64,000 nucleotides of DNA from Pectobacterium wasabiae CFBP 3304 (GTDB taxonomy: Bacteria > Pseudomonadota > Gammaproteobacteria > Enterobacterales > Enterobacteriaceae), in NCBI RefSeq assembly GCF_001742185.1, contig NZ_CP015750.1, forward strand, positions 2,232,001 through 2,296,000. Direction: 5' to 3'. A program made the position numbers and the translations under genes. Each line of letters starts with the position of its first letter. Positions within the stretch are counted from its first letter, which is position 1. The notes below the pieces were generated by a model. That model was given only the letters and a program-made list of their open reading frames with translations, did not search any database and was not told the origin of the DNA. This document shows positions 8,993-20,063 of the stretch, piece after piece.

Positions 8993-11848
8993 TTACAGCG
9001 CCGCGATGACCGCTTGCTGCTCCAGCAGTTTGGTTTTGTCTACGGCGTAGCCGTCCAGCTTCTCACGCTCTTTGGCAACGACTGCTTCCGGTGCTCGTGC
9101 TACAAAGCCTTCGTTGGACAGCTTGCTCGCGATGCGCTCAATCTCTGCTTCGATTTTCGCCACTTCTTTCGCCAGACGATCCAGCTCTGCCGCTTTGTCG
9201 ATCAGGCCGGCCATTGGAATCAATAGCTCGGCACCATCGATGAGCTTAGTGACGGAAACCGGTCCTTTGTCGCCCGCTGGCAGCAGCGTAATGCTTTCCA
9301 GACGCGCCAGCGTTTGGATAAAGCTGCGGTTTTCTTCTACGCGACGCAGTGCTTCGGTAGTGGCATCGCGCAGTAAGACTTCCAGCGGTTTGCCCGGTGC
9401 GATATTCATTTCTGCACGGATATTACGCACGGCGATGATCGCCTGCTTGATCCACTCCAGATCGTTCAGCGCCAGCGTGTCTTCCTGCGCGGCATCAAAC
9501 TCTGGGAATGGCTGCAACATGATCGTGTCGTCGTTAATGCCTTTCAGCGCTTTGACGCGTAGCCAGATGGTTTCGGTAATGAACGGAATGATCGGATGTG
9601 CCAGACGCAGCAGCGCTTCCAGTACGGTAACCAGCGTATGACGCGTACCGCGCAGTTCCGCTTCCGTACCACCGTTCATTACGGGCTTCGTCAGTTCCAG
9701 ATACCAGTCGCAGAACTGGTTCCAGGTGAATTCGTACAGAATGTTGGCGGCAATATCAAAGCGATAACCGTCCAGCGCATCGCGATAAGCTTTCACTGTG
9801 CGGTTGAATTCCGCCAGAATCCAGCGGTCAGCCAGCGACAGCACTTTTTCACCTGCACCAAAACCGCAATCCTGACCTTCGGTGTTCATCAGCACAAAAC
9901 GGCTGGCGTTCCACAGTTTGTTACAGAAGTTGCGGTAACCTTCCAGACGCTTCATGTCCCAGTTGATGTCGCGGCCAGTAGAGGCGAGCGCCGCCAGCGT
10001 GAAGCGCAGAGCATCCGTGCCGTGAGGCTCGATGCCGTTCGGGAATTGCTTCTCGGTGCGCTTGCGGATTTTTTCCGCTAGCTGTGGCTGCATCATGTTG
10101 CCGGTACGTTTTTCCAGCAGCGCTTCCAGCGAGATACCGTCCACCATATCCAGCGGGTCGATCACGTTCCCTTTGGATTTGGACATCTTCTGGCCTTCTT
10201 CATCACGGATCAGGCCGGTCATATAGACGGTGTGGAATGGCACCTGCGGTTTGCCGTCTTCATCTTTGATGAAGTGCATGGTCAGCATGATCATGCGGGC
10301 AATCCAGAAGAAGATGATGTCGAAACCACTGACCATCACGCTGCTTGGGTGGAACGCTTTCAGATCGGGCGTTTGCTCCGGCCAACCCAGCGTAGAGAAC
10401 GTCCACAGCCCGGATGAGAACCAGGTATCCAGCACGTCTTCGTCCTGATTCAGAACGACATCGTCAGCGAGGTTGTTTTCACTGCGTACTTCCGCTTCGG
10501 TGCGACCCACATAGACGTTACCGTTGGCATCGTACCAGGCCGGGATACGATGGCCCCACCACAGTTGACGGGAGATACACCAGTCCTGAATGTCACGCAT
10601 CCAACTGAAGTACATGTTTTCGTACTGTTTTGGCACGAACTGGATGCGGCCATCTTCCACGGCTTCCACCGCAGGCTTAGCCAGCACGGCAGCACGCACG
10701 TACCACTGGTCGGTCAGCATCGGTTCAATAACGACGCCGCCACGGTCGCCGTAAGGAACGGTCAGATCGTGCGCTTTGATCTCTTCCAGCAGGCCGAGTT
10801 CATCGAATGCGGCGACGAGCGCTTTACGCGCGGCAAAACGTTCCAGACCCTGGAAGGCTTCTGGGATTTCGCTGCTGTAAGCGGTACTGGCTTCGCCATT
10901 AGTATCAAAAATTTCGGCGCTCTGGCGGATATCTCCGTCGAACGTCAGGATGTTTACCATCGGCAACTGATGGCGTTTACCCACTTCGTAGTCGTTGAAG
11001 TCGTGGGCTGGCGTGATCTTCACGCAGCCGGTGCCTTTTTCCATGTCGGCATGTTCGTCGCCAACGATCGGAATACGACGGCCAATCAGCGGCAGGATCA
11101 CTTCTTTGCCGATGAGATCTTTATAACGCGGATCTTCTGGGTTAACGGCGACGCCAGTATCACCCAGCATCGTTTCCGGGCGAGTCGTAGCGACGACCAG
11201 ATAGTCTTTTCCTTCGGCCGTTTTCACGCCATCGGCCAGCGGATAACGCAGGTGCCACATCGACCCTTTCACGTCGCGGTTTTCTACTTCCAGATCGGAA
11301 ATCGCCGTGCGCAGCTTAGGGTCCCAGTTCACCAGGCGTTTGCCGCGGTAAATCAGGTCCTCTTTATACAGGCGGACGAAAACTTCTTTCACCGCGTTGG
11401 ACAGGCCTTCATCCATGGTGAAGCGCTCGCGCTCCCAGTCAACGGAGTTGCCCAGACGGCGCATCTGATTGGTAATGTTGCCGCCGGATTCGCCTTTCCA
11501 CTGCCAGATTTTGTCGATGAACGCTTCACGGCCGTAATCGTGGCGAGTTTTGCCTTCTTCTGCGGCGATCTTGCGCTCAACGACCATCTGCGTGGCGATA
11601 CCAGCGTGGTCAGTACCTGCCTGCCACAGGGTGTTTTTGCCCTGCATACGCTGATAGCGGATCAACGTATCCATAATGGTTTGCTGGAAAGCATGACCCA
11701 TATGCAAGCTGCCGGTGACGTTGGGCGGCGGGATCATAATGCTGAAGCTTTCTTTACTCGTGTCGCCGTGCGGCTTGAAGTAGCCTTGCTTTTCCCAGTG
11801 TTCGTAGAGCGGCTGTTCGATATCTTGCGGGTTATATTTCGTTTCCAT
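8993..11848 (-). CDS. valS: Valyl-tRNA synthetase
   Basis: Charges tRNA-Val in the cytoplasm. 951 residues, the same as E. coli ValS, and nearly identical to it. Class I signatures are present: HMGH (HIGH) near residue 45 and KMSKS near residue 554; the CP1 editing domain lies between ([12 protein letters not shown]). The C-terminal coiled coil ends in the usual [10 protein letters not shown] chose the ATG at 11848; the frame also opens with TTG three codons earlier, but the family starts here. holC lies immediately upstream (12 bases), as in other enterics, so the two are cotranscribed. Confidence 0.97.
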   Translation of the reverse strand: METKYNPQDIEQPLYEHWEKQGYFKPHGDTSKESFSIMIPPPNVTGSLHMGHAFQQTIMDTLIRYQRMQGKNTLWQAGTDHAGIATQMVVERKIAAEEGKTRHDYGREAFIDKIWQWKGESGGNITNQMRRLGNSVDWERERFTMDEGLSNAVKEVFVRLYKEDLIYRGKRLVNWDPKLRTAISDLEVENRDVKGSMWHLRYPLADGVKTAEGKDYLVVATTRPETMLGDTGVAVNPEDPRYKDLIGKEVILPLIGRRIPIVGDEHADMEKGTGCVKITPAHDFNDYEVGKRHQLPMVNILTFDGDIRQSAEIFDTNGEASTAYSSEIPEAFQGLERFAARKALVAAFDELGLLEEIKAHDLTVPYGDRGGVVIEPMLTDQWYVRAAVLAKPAVEAVEDGRIQFVPKQYENMYFSWMRDIQDWCISRQLWWGHRIPAWYDANGNVYVGRTEAEVRSENNLADDVVLNQDEDVLDTWFSSGLWTFSTLGWPEQTPDLKAFHPSSVMVSGFDIIFFWIARMIMLTMHFIKDEDGKPQVPFHTVYMTGLIRDEEGQKMSKSKGNVIDPLDMVDGISLEALLEKRTGNMMQPQLAEKIRKRTEKQFPNGIEPHGTDALRFTLAALASTGRDINWDMKRLEGYRNFCNKLWNASRFVLMNTEGQDCGFGAGEKVLSLADRWILAEFNRTVKAYRDALDGYRFDIAANILYEFTWNQFCDWYLELTKPVMNGGTEAELRGTRHTLVTVLEALLRLAHPIIPFITETIWLRVKALKGINDDTIMLQPFPEFDAAQEDTLALNDLEWIKQAIIAVRNIRAEMNIAPGKPLEVLLRDATTEALRRVEENRSFIQTLARLESITLLPAGDKGPVSVTKLIDGAELLIPMAGLIDKAAELDRLAKEVAKIEAEIERIASKLSNEGFVARAPEAVVAKEREKLDGYAVDKTKLLEQQAVIAAL

Positions 11849-11860
11849 TATGCTCAAAAT

Positions 11861-12310
11861 TCAGTGAGTTGGCGGCGTAGCCGTGGTCAATTGGAAGCCG
11901 ACGCTGCGATAGGTTTTATAGCGGTCGCGCGCCAACTGTTTTAAGGATTCTTCGTAAGGGACAAAGTCTATCACTTCATGGAAAGCGGTGGCAAAATCTG
12001 CGAACTGCGGCAATAGGCTGATCAGCAGGTCACGTGGTGCATTACCACGTCGCTGTGGCCACGCCAGTTCGACCGGTGCGCCGTGACGGGGTCCTTCGCC
12101 TGCCAGATTATGTGGCACGAACGCGTTGGGATCGCGCTGCCATAATGCTTCATCCAGCCTAATAGCCTGCTGCTCGTCTTCGCAGGCAATCAACACGCGC
12201 TTTCCTGCTCGCCAACGTTCTGCCGCCAGATCGCATGCCAGTGCCTCATGGGCGCTGAGCTCACCGCTTTTGCTGTCGTGTTCGAGAAGATAGAACGTTG
12301 CGTTTTTCAT
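11861..12310 (-). CDS. holC: DNA polymerase III chi subunit
   Basis: Chi subunit of the clamp loader, which links it to SSB. 149 residues; it opens with MKNATFYLLE like E. coli HolC and contains AAERWRAGKRVLIACEDE, the FVPHNLAGEGP block and the WPQRR and DFVPYEESLKQLARDRYK segments. It lies between pepA and valS in the conserved order. A GC-rich hairpin lies between pepA and holC, so readthrough from pepA is probably limited. Confidence 0.96.
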   Translation of the reverse strand: MKNATFYLLEHDSKSGELSAHEALACDLAAERWRAGKRVLIACEDEQQAIRLDEALWQRDPNAFVPHNLAGEGPRHGAPVELAWPQRRGNAPRDLLISLLPQFADFATAFHEVIDFVPYEESLKQLARDRYKTYRSVGFQLTTATPPTH

Positions 12311-12349
12311 TGTTTACACTATTGATTGCTAAGAGCCAGAAAGTGATAA

Positions 12350-12367
12350 GGGCCGGTAGTCCGGCCC
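12350..12367 (-). terminator. Hairpin between pepA and holC
   Basis: Perfect 7-bp GC stem (GGGCCGG / CCGGCCC) with loop TAGT, 48 bases after the pepA stop. No strong T-run follows on the minus strand, so it may attenuate rather than end transcription. Confidence 0.5.
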
Positions 12368-12414
12368 ATAAGACGACAATGACATGATAAGGCCATTGCC
12401 CTGACGCGAAAGTC

Positions 12415-13941
<1,527 letters not shown>

Positions 13942-14102
13942 TTAAAGACAAAGGCGGGGGCAACGGCTAGAATATGATACTCCGTAATACTTTCCCGCCG
14001 TTGCGTTAACATAACCTGTGTTAATCTTAACGACGTAACGAACCTGTTTTGGTGACTATAAGCAGGTTCTGATACAACAGCTCAAACGCAGTGTGTTGTA
14101 AT

Positions 14103-14226
14103 ATACTCATCATACTTCAAGCTGCATGTGCGTTGGCTTTCCTCGTTCACCCCAGTCACTTACTGGTGTAAGCTCCTGAGGATTCACTGTGTCGCCGCCT
14201 TCCTGCAACTCGAATTATTTAGGGTA
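14103..14226. repeat. ERIC repeat, copy 2
   Basis: Same imperfect palindrome as copy 1, with the CACCCCAGTCACTTACT and AAGCTCCTGAGGATTCAC segments. It lies in the 404-bp pepA-lptF intergenic region, which otherwise holds only promoter-like AT-rich sequence. Confidence 0.92.
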
Positions 14227-14330
14227 GAGTTTGACTAAGAGGGCTGCCAAAAATGAGTATAAATGGCGCGTTAGCGAAGAAACTATCGATTTTCCTGCAA
14301 AAAGACAAGTTTTCACAGGCGTAATTAAGC

Positions 14331-15443
14331 GTGATCATCATTCGATATCTGGTACGGGAAACCTTTAAGAGCCAACTGGCCATCCTTTTCATTCTGCTAC
14401 TGATTTTCTTTTGCCAGAAATTAGTGCGGATATTGGGTGCAGCCGTTGATGGTGAAATCCCGACAAATTTGGTTATCTCCCTGCTGGGATTGGGCGTACC
14501 TGAGATGGTGCAGCTCATCCTGCCATTAAGTCTGTTTCTTGGCGTATTGATGACGTTTGGCCGTCTCTATGCGGAAAGCGAGATCACCGTCATGCACGCC
14601 TGCGGGTTGGGCAAACGCGTGTTGTTGAAAGCCGCGCTGGTCTTGGCGGTGTTCACTGGCATCATCGCAACCATTAACGTCATGTGGCTCAGCCCGTGGT
14701 CGTCCCGACACCAGGAAGAAGTGCTGGCGGAAGCGAAGGCGAACCCTGGTATGGCTGCGCTGGTCGAAGGACAGTTCCAGTCCGCACAGGGCGGCAACGC
14801 GGTGCTGTTTGTCGGCAATGTTAAAGGGTCAGAGTTTCAGAACGTCTTTCTGGCGCAACTGCGCCCCAGCGGTAACGCACGGCCTTCTGTCGTTGTGGCC
14901 GATCGTGGTCATATTACCAACGAAGAGGGTGCGCAGGTCGTGACATTGGACAACGGCTCGCGTTACGAAGGCACCGCGCTGTTGCGTGACTTCCGTATTA
15001 CGGATTTCACTAACTATCAGGCTGTGATTGGCCACCAGGCGGTGACGCTAAATAATAGCGATGTACAGCAAATGGATATGCGTACCCTGTGGCACTCAGA
15101 GGCGCACGATGCACGAGCAGAGTTTCACTGGCGGCTGACGTTGATTCTTTCCGTGCTGATTATGGCGCTGATGGTGGTGCCGCTGAGCGTGGTGAATCCA
15201 CGGCAGGGCCGGGTGTTGAGCATGCTGCCTGCGATGCTGCTGTACCTGATTTTCTTCCTGCTGCAAAGTTCGCTACGTTCTAACGCCAGCAAAGGCAAAA
15301 TCGATCCAATGGTGTGGATCTGGCTGACCAACCTGATGTACTTCGGCATTGCGGTGATGCTTAACCTATGGGATACCGTGCCGATGCGAAAAATGCGCGC
15401 TCGCCTTAAGCCTCGTAGGCTTAAAACACAAGGAGCGGCTTGA
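14331..15443 (+). CDS. lptF: LPS export permease LptF
   Basis: Inner-membrane half of the LptB2FG ABC transporter that extracts lipopolysaccharide and passes it to LptC/LptA. 370 residues with three N-terminal and three C-terminal membrane spans around a periplasmic beta-jellyroll. It opens MIIIRYLVRETFKSQLA, as in E. coli, and starts with GTG. The coupling region ITVMHACGLG, which docks on LptB, is present. Its TGA overlaps the lptG ATG by one base, so translation is coupled. Confidence 0.96.
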   Translation: MIIIRYLVRETFKSQLAILFILLLIFFCQKLVRILGAAVDGEIPTNLVISLLGLGVPEMVQLILPLSLFLGVLMTFGRLYAESEITVMHACGLGKRVLLKAALVLAVFTGIIATINVMWLSPWSSRHQEEVLAEAKANPGMAALVEGQFQSAQGGNAVLFVGNVKGSEFQNVFLAQLRPSGNARPSVVVADRGHITNEEGAQVVTLDNGSRYEGTALLRDFRITDFTNYQAVIGHQAVTLNNSDVQQMDMRTLWHSEAHDARAEFHWRLTLILSVLIMALMVVPLSVVNPRQGRVLSMLPAMLLYLIFFLLQSSLRSNASKGKIDPMVWIWLTNLMYFGIAVMLNLWDTVPMRKMRARLKPRRLKTQGAA

Positions 15444-16519
15444 TGTTTGGTGTATTAGACCGCTATATCGGCAAAACGATTTTCACTACCATCATCACGA
15501 CATTGTTCATGTTGGTATCGCTCTCCGGCATCATCAAGTTTGTTGACCAGTTGCGTAAAGTCGGGCAGGGCGAGTATTCGGCGCTGGGCGCGGGGCTGTA
15601 TACGCTGCTTAGTGTCCCAAAAGACATTGAGACTTTCTTTCCTATGGCCGCGCTGCTCGGTGCGCTGCTGGGGCTGGGCCAGCTTGCGACCCGCAGCGAG
15701 CTAGTGGTGATGCAGGCTTCTGGTTTTACCCGCCTGCAGATTGCGACTGCCGTGATGAAAACTGCGATCCCGCTGGTATTGCTGACGATGGCGATTGGTG
15801 AGTGGGTCTCTCCGCAAGGGGAGCAGATGGCGCGTAACTACCGTTCTCAGATGATCTCCGGTGGGTCGATGATCTCTACGCAGGGCGGATTGTGGGCAAA
15901 AGATGGCAATGACTTTATCTATATTGAACGGATAGTTGGCGATAAAGAACTGTCTGGCGTCAATATCTATCACTTTGACGATCGGAACAAGCTGCTGTCT
16001 GTACGCTACGCGGCCTCCGCTGAGTTTGACAAGGACAGGAATGTTTGGAATCTCTCGCAGGTTGATGAATCCAATCTGAGTGATGGCAAACAAATTGGCG
16101 GCAGCCAGACGCTTAGCGGCGAATGGAAAACCAACCTGACGCCGGATAAGCTGGGCGTGGTGGCGCTGGAGCCTAATGCGTTGTCGATCCGTGGGCTGCA
16201 TGATTACGCCAAATACCTGAAACAAAGTGGCCAGGAATCAGGCCGCTACCAGCTCAATATGTGGAGCAAAATCTTTGCACCGGTCTCGGTGGCGGTGATG
16301 ATGCTCATGGCCGTCTCTTTCATCTTCGGCCCGCTGCGTAGTGTGTCAGCGGGTTCACGTATCGTGATAGGGATCAGTTTCGGCTTTTTCTTCTATTTGT
16401 TGAATGAGATTTTCCGTCCGCTTAGCCTGGTCTATGGCATTCCTCCGATATTAGGCGCGATTTTGCCTAGCTCGGTGTTTTTGTTCATCAGCGTGGTGTT
16501 GCTGCTGAAACGGCGATAA
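15443..16519 (+). CDS. lptG: LPS export permease LptG
   Basis: Partner of LptF in the LPS extractor. 358 residues, six membrane spans, with conserved FGVLDRYIGKTIF at the N-terminus and the LptB-docking segment LVVMQASGFTRLQ. I chose the ATG at 15443 (TGATG junction with lptF) because AAGGAG lies 8 bases upstream and the family starts here; the frame also opens one codon earlier with TTG. A terminator follows. Confidence 0.96.
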   Translation: MFGVLDRYIGKTIFTTIITTLFMLVSLSGIIKFVDQLRKVGQGEYSALGAGLYTLLSVPKDIETFFPMAALLGALLGLGQLATRSELVVMQASGFTRLQIATAVMKTAIPLVLLTMAIGEWVSPQGEQMARNYRSQMISGGSMISTQGGLWAKDGNDFIYIERIVGDKELSGVNIYHFDDRNKLLSVRYAASAEFDKDRNVWNLSQVDESNLSDGKQIGGSQTLSGEWKTNLTPDKLGVVALEPNALSIRGLHDYAKYLKQSGQESGRYQLNMWSKIFAPVSVAVMMLMAVSFIFGPLRSVSAGSRIVIGISFGFFFYLLNEIFRPLSLVYGIPPILGAILPSSVFLFISVVLLLKRR

Positions 16520-16534
16520 TGCTAAACGAGTATG

Positions 16535-16570
16535 AAAAAGCGTCGAGCGGATAAACCCTCGGCGCTTTTT
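16535..16570 (+). terminator. lptFG terminator
   Basis: Long hairpin (AAAAAGCGTCGAG / CTCGGCGCTTTTT) ending in a T-run, 15 bases after the lptG stop. Confidence 0.85.
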
Positions 16571-16679
16571 TGTTGCTCACAACAACGTTCGCACCACATC
16601 ATATTGACGGCAAAGTAGCCATAACGCGTTGCTAAAGATGATTTTTTCAGCACTTAACCGAGTGTGGAGTGGATTAACG

Positions 16680-16707
16680 TTGCGCATGGGCCGTCAAACG
16701 GTATAAT
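16680..16707 (+). promoter_or_regulatory. leuX promoter
   Basis: Perfect -10 TATAAT (16702-16707) with a TTGCGC -35 at 16680 and 16-bp spacing. Transcription would start about 22 bases before the tRNA. The next bases (GCCCACG) are GC-rich, resembling a stable-RNA discriminator. Confidence 0.75.
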
Positions 16708-16735
16708 GCCCACGTTTTCCGCATACTACTTCTGT

Positions 16736-16820
16736 GCCGAAGTGGCGAAATCGGTAGACGCAGTTGATTCAAAATCAACCGTAGAAATACGTGCCGGTTC
16801 GAGTCCGGCCTTCGGCACCA
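16736..16820 (+). tRNA. leuX: tRNA-Leu (anticodon CAA)
   Basis: 85-nt class II tRNA with encoded CCA. Acceptor arms GCCGAAG / CTTCGGC pair; the anticodon stem GTTGA/TCAAC holds CAA at 16770-16772; a long variable arm and the GGTTCGAGTCC T-arm are present. It matches E. coli leuX, a known integration hotspot, and here its 3' end is the left attachment site of a tandem pair of satellites. Confidence 0.97.
16801..16820 (+). other. Attachment site att1 (tRNA 3' end)
   Basis: The last 20 bases of leuX, GAGTCCGGCCTTCGGCACCA, recur as 19-base copies at 29282 and 42450, each lacking one G. The integrase of element 1 starts 164 bases downstream. Confidence 0.9.
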
Positions 16821-16867
16821 TTTAGTAGTTCGAGAACGTCCGTAACAGTCCGTAAGTTACTAAAAAG

Positions 16868-16889
16868 AAAGCCGAAAGGCTTTTTTTTT
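16868..16889 (+). terminator. Terminator just inside element 1
   Basis: Hairpin AAAGCC-GAAA-GGCTTT plus a T-run. It ends leuX transcription before int. The copies of att at 29282 and 42450 are also followed by a terminator. Confidence 0.85.
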
Positions 16890-16933
16890 GTCCTCAAGAG
16901 TCCGAGCACCTCCGTTGCAATCCAGACCCCACA

Positions 16934-16980
16934 GGGGGCATAATTGGGGGCATCCCCACTTCGATTAGAAATGTGCCCCC
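16934..16980. other. Putative integrase arm sites, element 1 left
   Basis: Two GGGGGCA repeats start at 16934 and 16946 (12 bp apart), with an inverted TGCCCCC at 16974, all just before int. The same pair with the same 12-bp period occurs at 29206 and 29218 near the right end. Confidence 0.6.
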
Positions 16981-16983
16981 AAA

Positions 16984-18240
16984 ATGAAGCTCAACGCCCG
17001 CCAAGTCGAGACTGCCAAGCCAAAAGATAAAACCTATAAGATGGCGGACGGTGGCGGCTTGTATCTTGAAATCACCACTCGGGGATCGAAATACTGGCGG
17101 ATGAAGTACCGCCGCCCAATCGATAAGAAAGAGGATAGGTTAGCCTTTGGCGTCTGGCCGACGGTTACCCTTGCTGATGCTCGCGCTAAACGTGATGAAG
17201 CCAAAAAGTTGCTGGTTCAGGGTATTGATCCTAAAGCCGAGCAAAAAGAAGTACAGGCAGAATCCGCGGGGGCATATACCTTTGAAACGGTCGCCCGTCA
17301 GTGGCACGCCAGTAACAAACGCTGGGGGGATTATCATCGATCGCGGGTTATCCGGTATTTGGAAATGTACATTTTCCCCGAAATCGGCGCATCTGATATC
17401 CGTAAGCTGAAAACCAGCCACCTTTTGGCACCGATCAAAGCCGTGGATGCATCTGGTAAACATGACGTCGCCCAACGGCTGCAACAGCGCATCACGGCGA
17501 TTATGCGTTACGCCGTCCAGAATGATTACATTGAGTCTAACCCAGCTGGCGATATGGCTGGGGCACTGACTACGACCAAAGCTCGTCACTATCCCGCTTT
17601 ACCTCCCGCACTATTCCCTGAATTTCTTTCGCGTCTGACGGCCTACCGTGGCCGATTACTTACCCGCTGTGCGGTGGAGTTAATGCTGCTGACGTTTGTC
17701 CGTTCCAGTGAACTGCGTTTCGCTAGGTGGCGTGAGTTTGATTTTGAGAGCGCTGAATGGCGTATTCCCGCACAACGAGAAGAAATTGAAGGTGTGAGGT
17801 ATTCCTATCGGGGCATGAAAATGAAAGAAGAGCATGTTGTGCCGCTGAGCAATCAGGCGCTTGCGGTACTGGAAAAACTGCATGCTTTGAGCGGTGACAA
17901 TCCTCGGCTTTTCCCCAGCGATCACAATCCTGAAAAGGTGATGAGCGAAAACACGGTCAATAGCGCGTTGCGTACGATGGGTTATGACACCAAGACGGAA
18001 GTGTGCGGCCACGGTTTCAGAACGATGGCACGTGGTGCGTTGGGGGAGTCTGGCTTATGGAGTGATGACGCGATAGAACGCCAGCTAAGCCACTCAGAGC
18101 GCAATACTGTCCGTGCGGCATACATTCACACCTCTGAGTATCTTGACGAACGCCGCTTGATGGTGCAATGGTGGGCTGATTATTTGGATGCGAACCGGGA
18201 GCGGTATGTTAAGCCGTATGATTTTGCTAAGAAATTTTAA
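16984..18240 (+). CDS. int: P4-type tyrosine integrase, element 1
   Basis: Site-specific recombinase that integrates the element at leuX. 418 residues: N-terminal arm-binding/DUF4102-like domain (about 1-100, with KMADGGGLYLEI and LAFGVWP), core-binding domain (about 100-200), catalytic domain to the end. The active-site residues are all visible: Arg240 (RSSELR), His343 and Arg346 (HGFR), His370 (QLSH) and Tyr380 (AYIH). It is 65-70 percent similar by eye to the second integrase at 29521. The inverted arm motif ends 3 bases before the start codon, so Int may repress its own gene. Confidence 0.95.
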   Translation: MKLNARQVETAKPKDKTYKMADGGGLYLEITTRGSKYWRMKYRRPIDKKEDRLAFGVWPTVTLADARAKRDEAKKLLVQGIDPKAEQKEVQAESAGAYTFETVARQWHASNKRWGDYHRSRVIRYLEMYIFPEIGASDIRKLKTSHLLAPIKAVDASGKHDVAQRLQQRITAIMRYAVQNDYIESNPAGDMAGALTTTKARHYPALPPALFPEFLSRLTAYRGRLLTRCAVELMLLTFVRSSELRFARWREFDFESAEWRIPAQREEIEGVRYSYRGMKMKEEHVVPLSNQALAVLEKLHALSGDNPRLFPSDHNPEKVMSENTVNSALRTMGYDTKTEVCGHGFRTMARGALGESGLWSDDAIERQLSHSERNTVRAAYIHTSEYLDERRLMVQWWADYLDANRERYVKPYDFAKKF

Positions 18241-18272
18241 GAAAGGCAGTAAAATAATTACTGCCTACATTC

Positions 18273-18959
18273 TTAAACATATATAATTCTTATTAGTTCA
18301 TTAAAATCAAAATCTTCACCACCATTATTAATGGATATTAGTCCTAATTTTGACATCTCAAAAGATATCTTTTTCTCATTATAATGCATCTGACCCTTGA
18401 TTTTATCTATTATATACTTAGAACCGTTTGCATAAGCTTCTACTTCTTTAACCGCATTCCCTTTTGATGTTATATCAATGCAAGCTGTCGAAGTATCGTT
18501 AAGCTTTAATCCGCTGGCCTTAAGTTTATTTATGTGAAGTAATTGTATGCGCTGATTGGAAAGTAATTTATGAATGATCTCATTTAAATTAAGATCTATC
18601 ATGCTGAATGTTACTTCATAATCGAATGAAGAACTAAGTCGGTCAATAAATTTTTTAATGGACTTTGGCGGATTGCAAATGGAAAGTAGAGATATACCTT
18701 TATCTAAATTTGTAATGCTGAATTCGAAAACATTATAACTTACAATTGTCTGTTCATATCTTTCACCAAGCGGGTCGATATAATCCTGATGGACTTTTTC
18801 CATTTCTACATATGTAGATTTAATTTCATCAAACTGAGAGTTAACATCTAGGAATCCATATTCGGAGCCTACAGAGAAGCTCTTCTTATGGAAAAATTCA
18901 TAAAAATCATTCAGACTCTTCCGAGTCTTTATCCTTATTAATTTAACACGTCGAGTCAT
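18273..18959 (-). CDS. Unknown protein, third gene of cargo cassette
   Basis: 228-residue basic protein of no family I recognise. It opens with MTRRVKLIRIKTRK, has no signal peptide and no membrane span, and alternates beta-like and helical stretches. AGGGG lies 9 bases before the ATG. It follows the middle gene of the cassette by 4 bases and is transcribed towards int. The codon use is strongly AT-rich, unlike the satellite's replication genes, which points to a separate origin. Its position between int and cos suggests anti-phage cargo; the function is inference only. Confidence 0.8.
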   Translation of the reverse strand: MTRRVKLIRIKTRKSLNDFYEFFHKKSFSVGSEYGFLDVNSQFDEIKSTYVEMEKVHQDYIDPLGERYEQTIVSYNVFEFSITNLDKGISLLSICNPPKSIKKFIDRLSSSFDYEVTFSMIDLNLNEIIHKLLSNQRIQLLHINKLKASGLKLNDTSTACIDITSKGNAVKEVEAYANGSKYIIDKIKGQMHYNEKKISFEMSKLGLISINNGGEDFDFNELIRIIYV

Positions 18960-18963
18960 TTTA

Positions 18964-20061
18964 TTATTCCCCTTGTGCCTGTGCTTCTAAATCTATTATA
19001 ATTGAATAAGCAGCACTTTCAATTAATTTAAGGAATTTATTCTCCTCTGACTTTGTTAGAGATACGAAATTTTTATTATATTTTCCAGACCCTTTGTATT
19101 TTTTCACGCTTTTAGCTGAATATGAAAAATCTTTAAATTTCTCTTGATTACTGAATTGTGCTTCGAATTCATAAATGTCTGGGTCTGGAACATTTTCTTT
19201 TGCAACCCATTTTATCTTCCAAATATAAAAACCTCTTTCATAAAGTGAACTTAGTTCTTCAGACTTTAAGACTCCCTCTCCCTTAAGCGATGCTCTACTT
19301 ACATGCACACCTGTATCAGTATTTCCATCTTCCTCTTCTAGGCGCTCAGGTTTTGGATGGTATACATAAGCATCCGTTACATCTTCTAAAATTAATCCTT
19401 CTAGACTCGTTATCAACTTAGTAAAGAATATTGTTCTCATATCTGGGTCAGTCAGATCTTCCATACTTATTTCTTTAATACTTAATGGAGGGATTTCCTC
19501 TTCAACTTCACCCTCACTATTATTTTTTTGAATTTCTTTTTCTATATTAGCTAATAAGTTTGCTTCATAATTTTCAACCTGCTCATTGTCTGGCCTTCTT
19601 ATCACATAAGAGTTTTTCTGGCGTTCTACTTCTATTAAAGCCTCTTTCTTAATTACTTGTTTGAAATCACTTCGCCCGTAATTTGTAGATAGATAGGTAA
19701 TGCTTACATATATCTTTCCATTGCTCTTATAAACTTGGCAAAGATCATTTTCTTTCTCTATGTTGGCCTTTAATTCATCAGCAGCAGCCAAAATAACGTC
19801 ATCGTTTATCTCAGATTCAATTATTTTAGATGTAGAACGCTCCTTTCGAGTTCCGCCACCTAAATAAGATGCTATTTTTTGGTGGTCGTAATAATCATGA
19901 TTGAATTTGGAAAAGTTTTTAGCAAGATCCTTCCTAGGTGTTCTCTTCGATATAATAATTCCTCTATCTAAAAAAAGGTCGCTCATTTCCCCCATGCTAA
20001 TTTGGGACTGATTAAGGGCATCATAAAGAGCTTTATCAGTAACACAATGTATGTTATTCAT
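18964..20061 (-). CDS. Unknown protein, second gene of cargo cassette
   Basis: 365-residue soluble protein without a recognisable family. The N-terminal third includes a helical, possibly DNA-binding region (ALYDALNQSQISMGEMSDLFLDRG reads like a winged-helix or HTH entry), followed by a highly charged middle with acidic runs (GEVEEEIPP) and a C-terminal globular part. I chose the ATG at 20061, two bases after the first gene's stop, because GGA lies 9 bases before it; another in-frame ATG at 20076 overlaps the first gene. AT-rich like its two neighbours and translationally coupled to both. Confidence 0.8.
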   Translation of the reverse strand: MNNIHCVTDKALYDALNQSQISMGEMSDLFLDRGIIISKRTPRKDLAKNFSKFNHDYYDHQKIASYLGGGTRKERSTSKIIESEINDDVILAAADELKANIEKENDLCQVYKSNGKIYVSITYLSTNYGRSDFKQVIKKEALIEVERQKNSYVIRRPDNEQVENYEANLLANIEKEIQKNNSEGEVEEEIPPLSIKEISMEDLTDPDMRTIFFTKLITSLEGLILEDVTDAYVYHPKPERLEEEDGNTDTGVHVSRASLKGEGVLKSEELSSLYERGFYIWKIKWVAKENVPDPDIYEFEAQFSNQEKFKDFSYSAKSVKKYKGSGKYNKNFVSLTKSEENKFLKLIESAAYSIIIDLEAQAQGE

Positions 20062-20063
20062 TT

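Noticed and set aside
10550..11944. Open frame of 464 codons on the plus strand inside valS
   Set aside because: It is antisense to a highly conserved housekeeping gene, has no ribosome site and is a codon-bias shadow.
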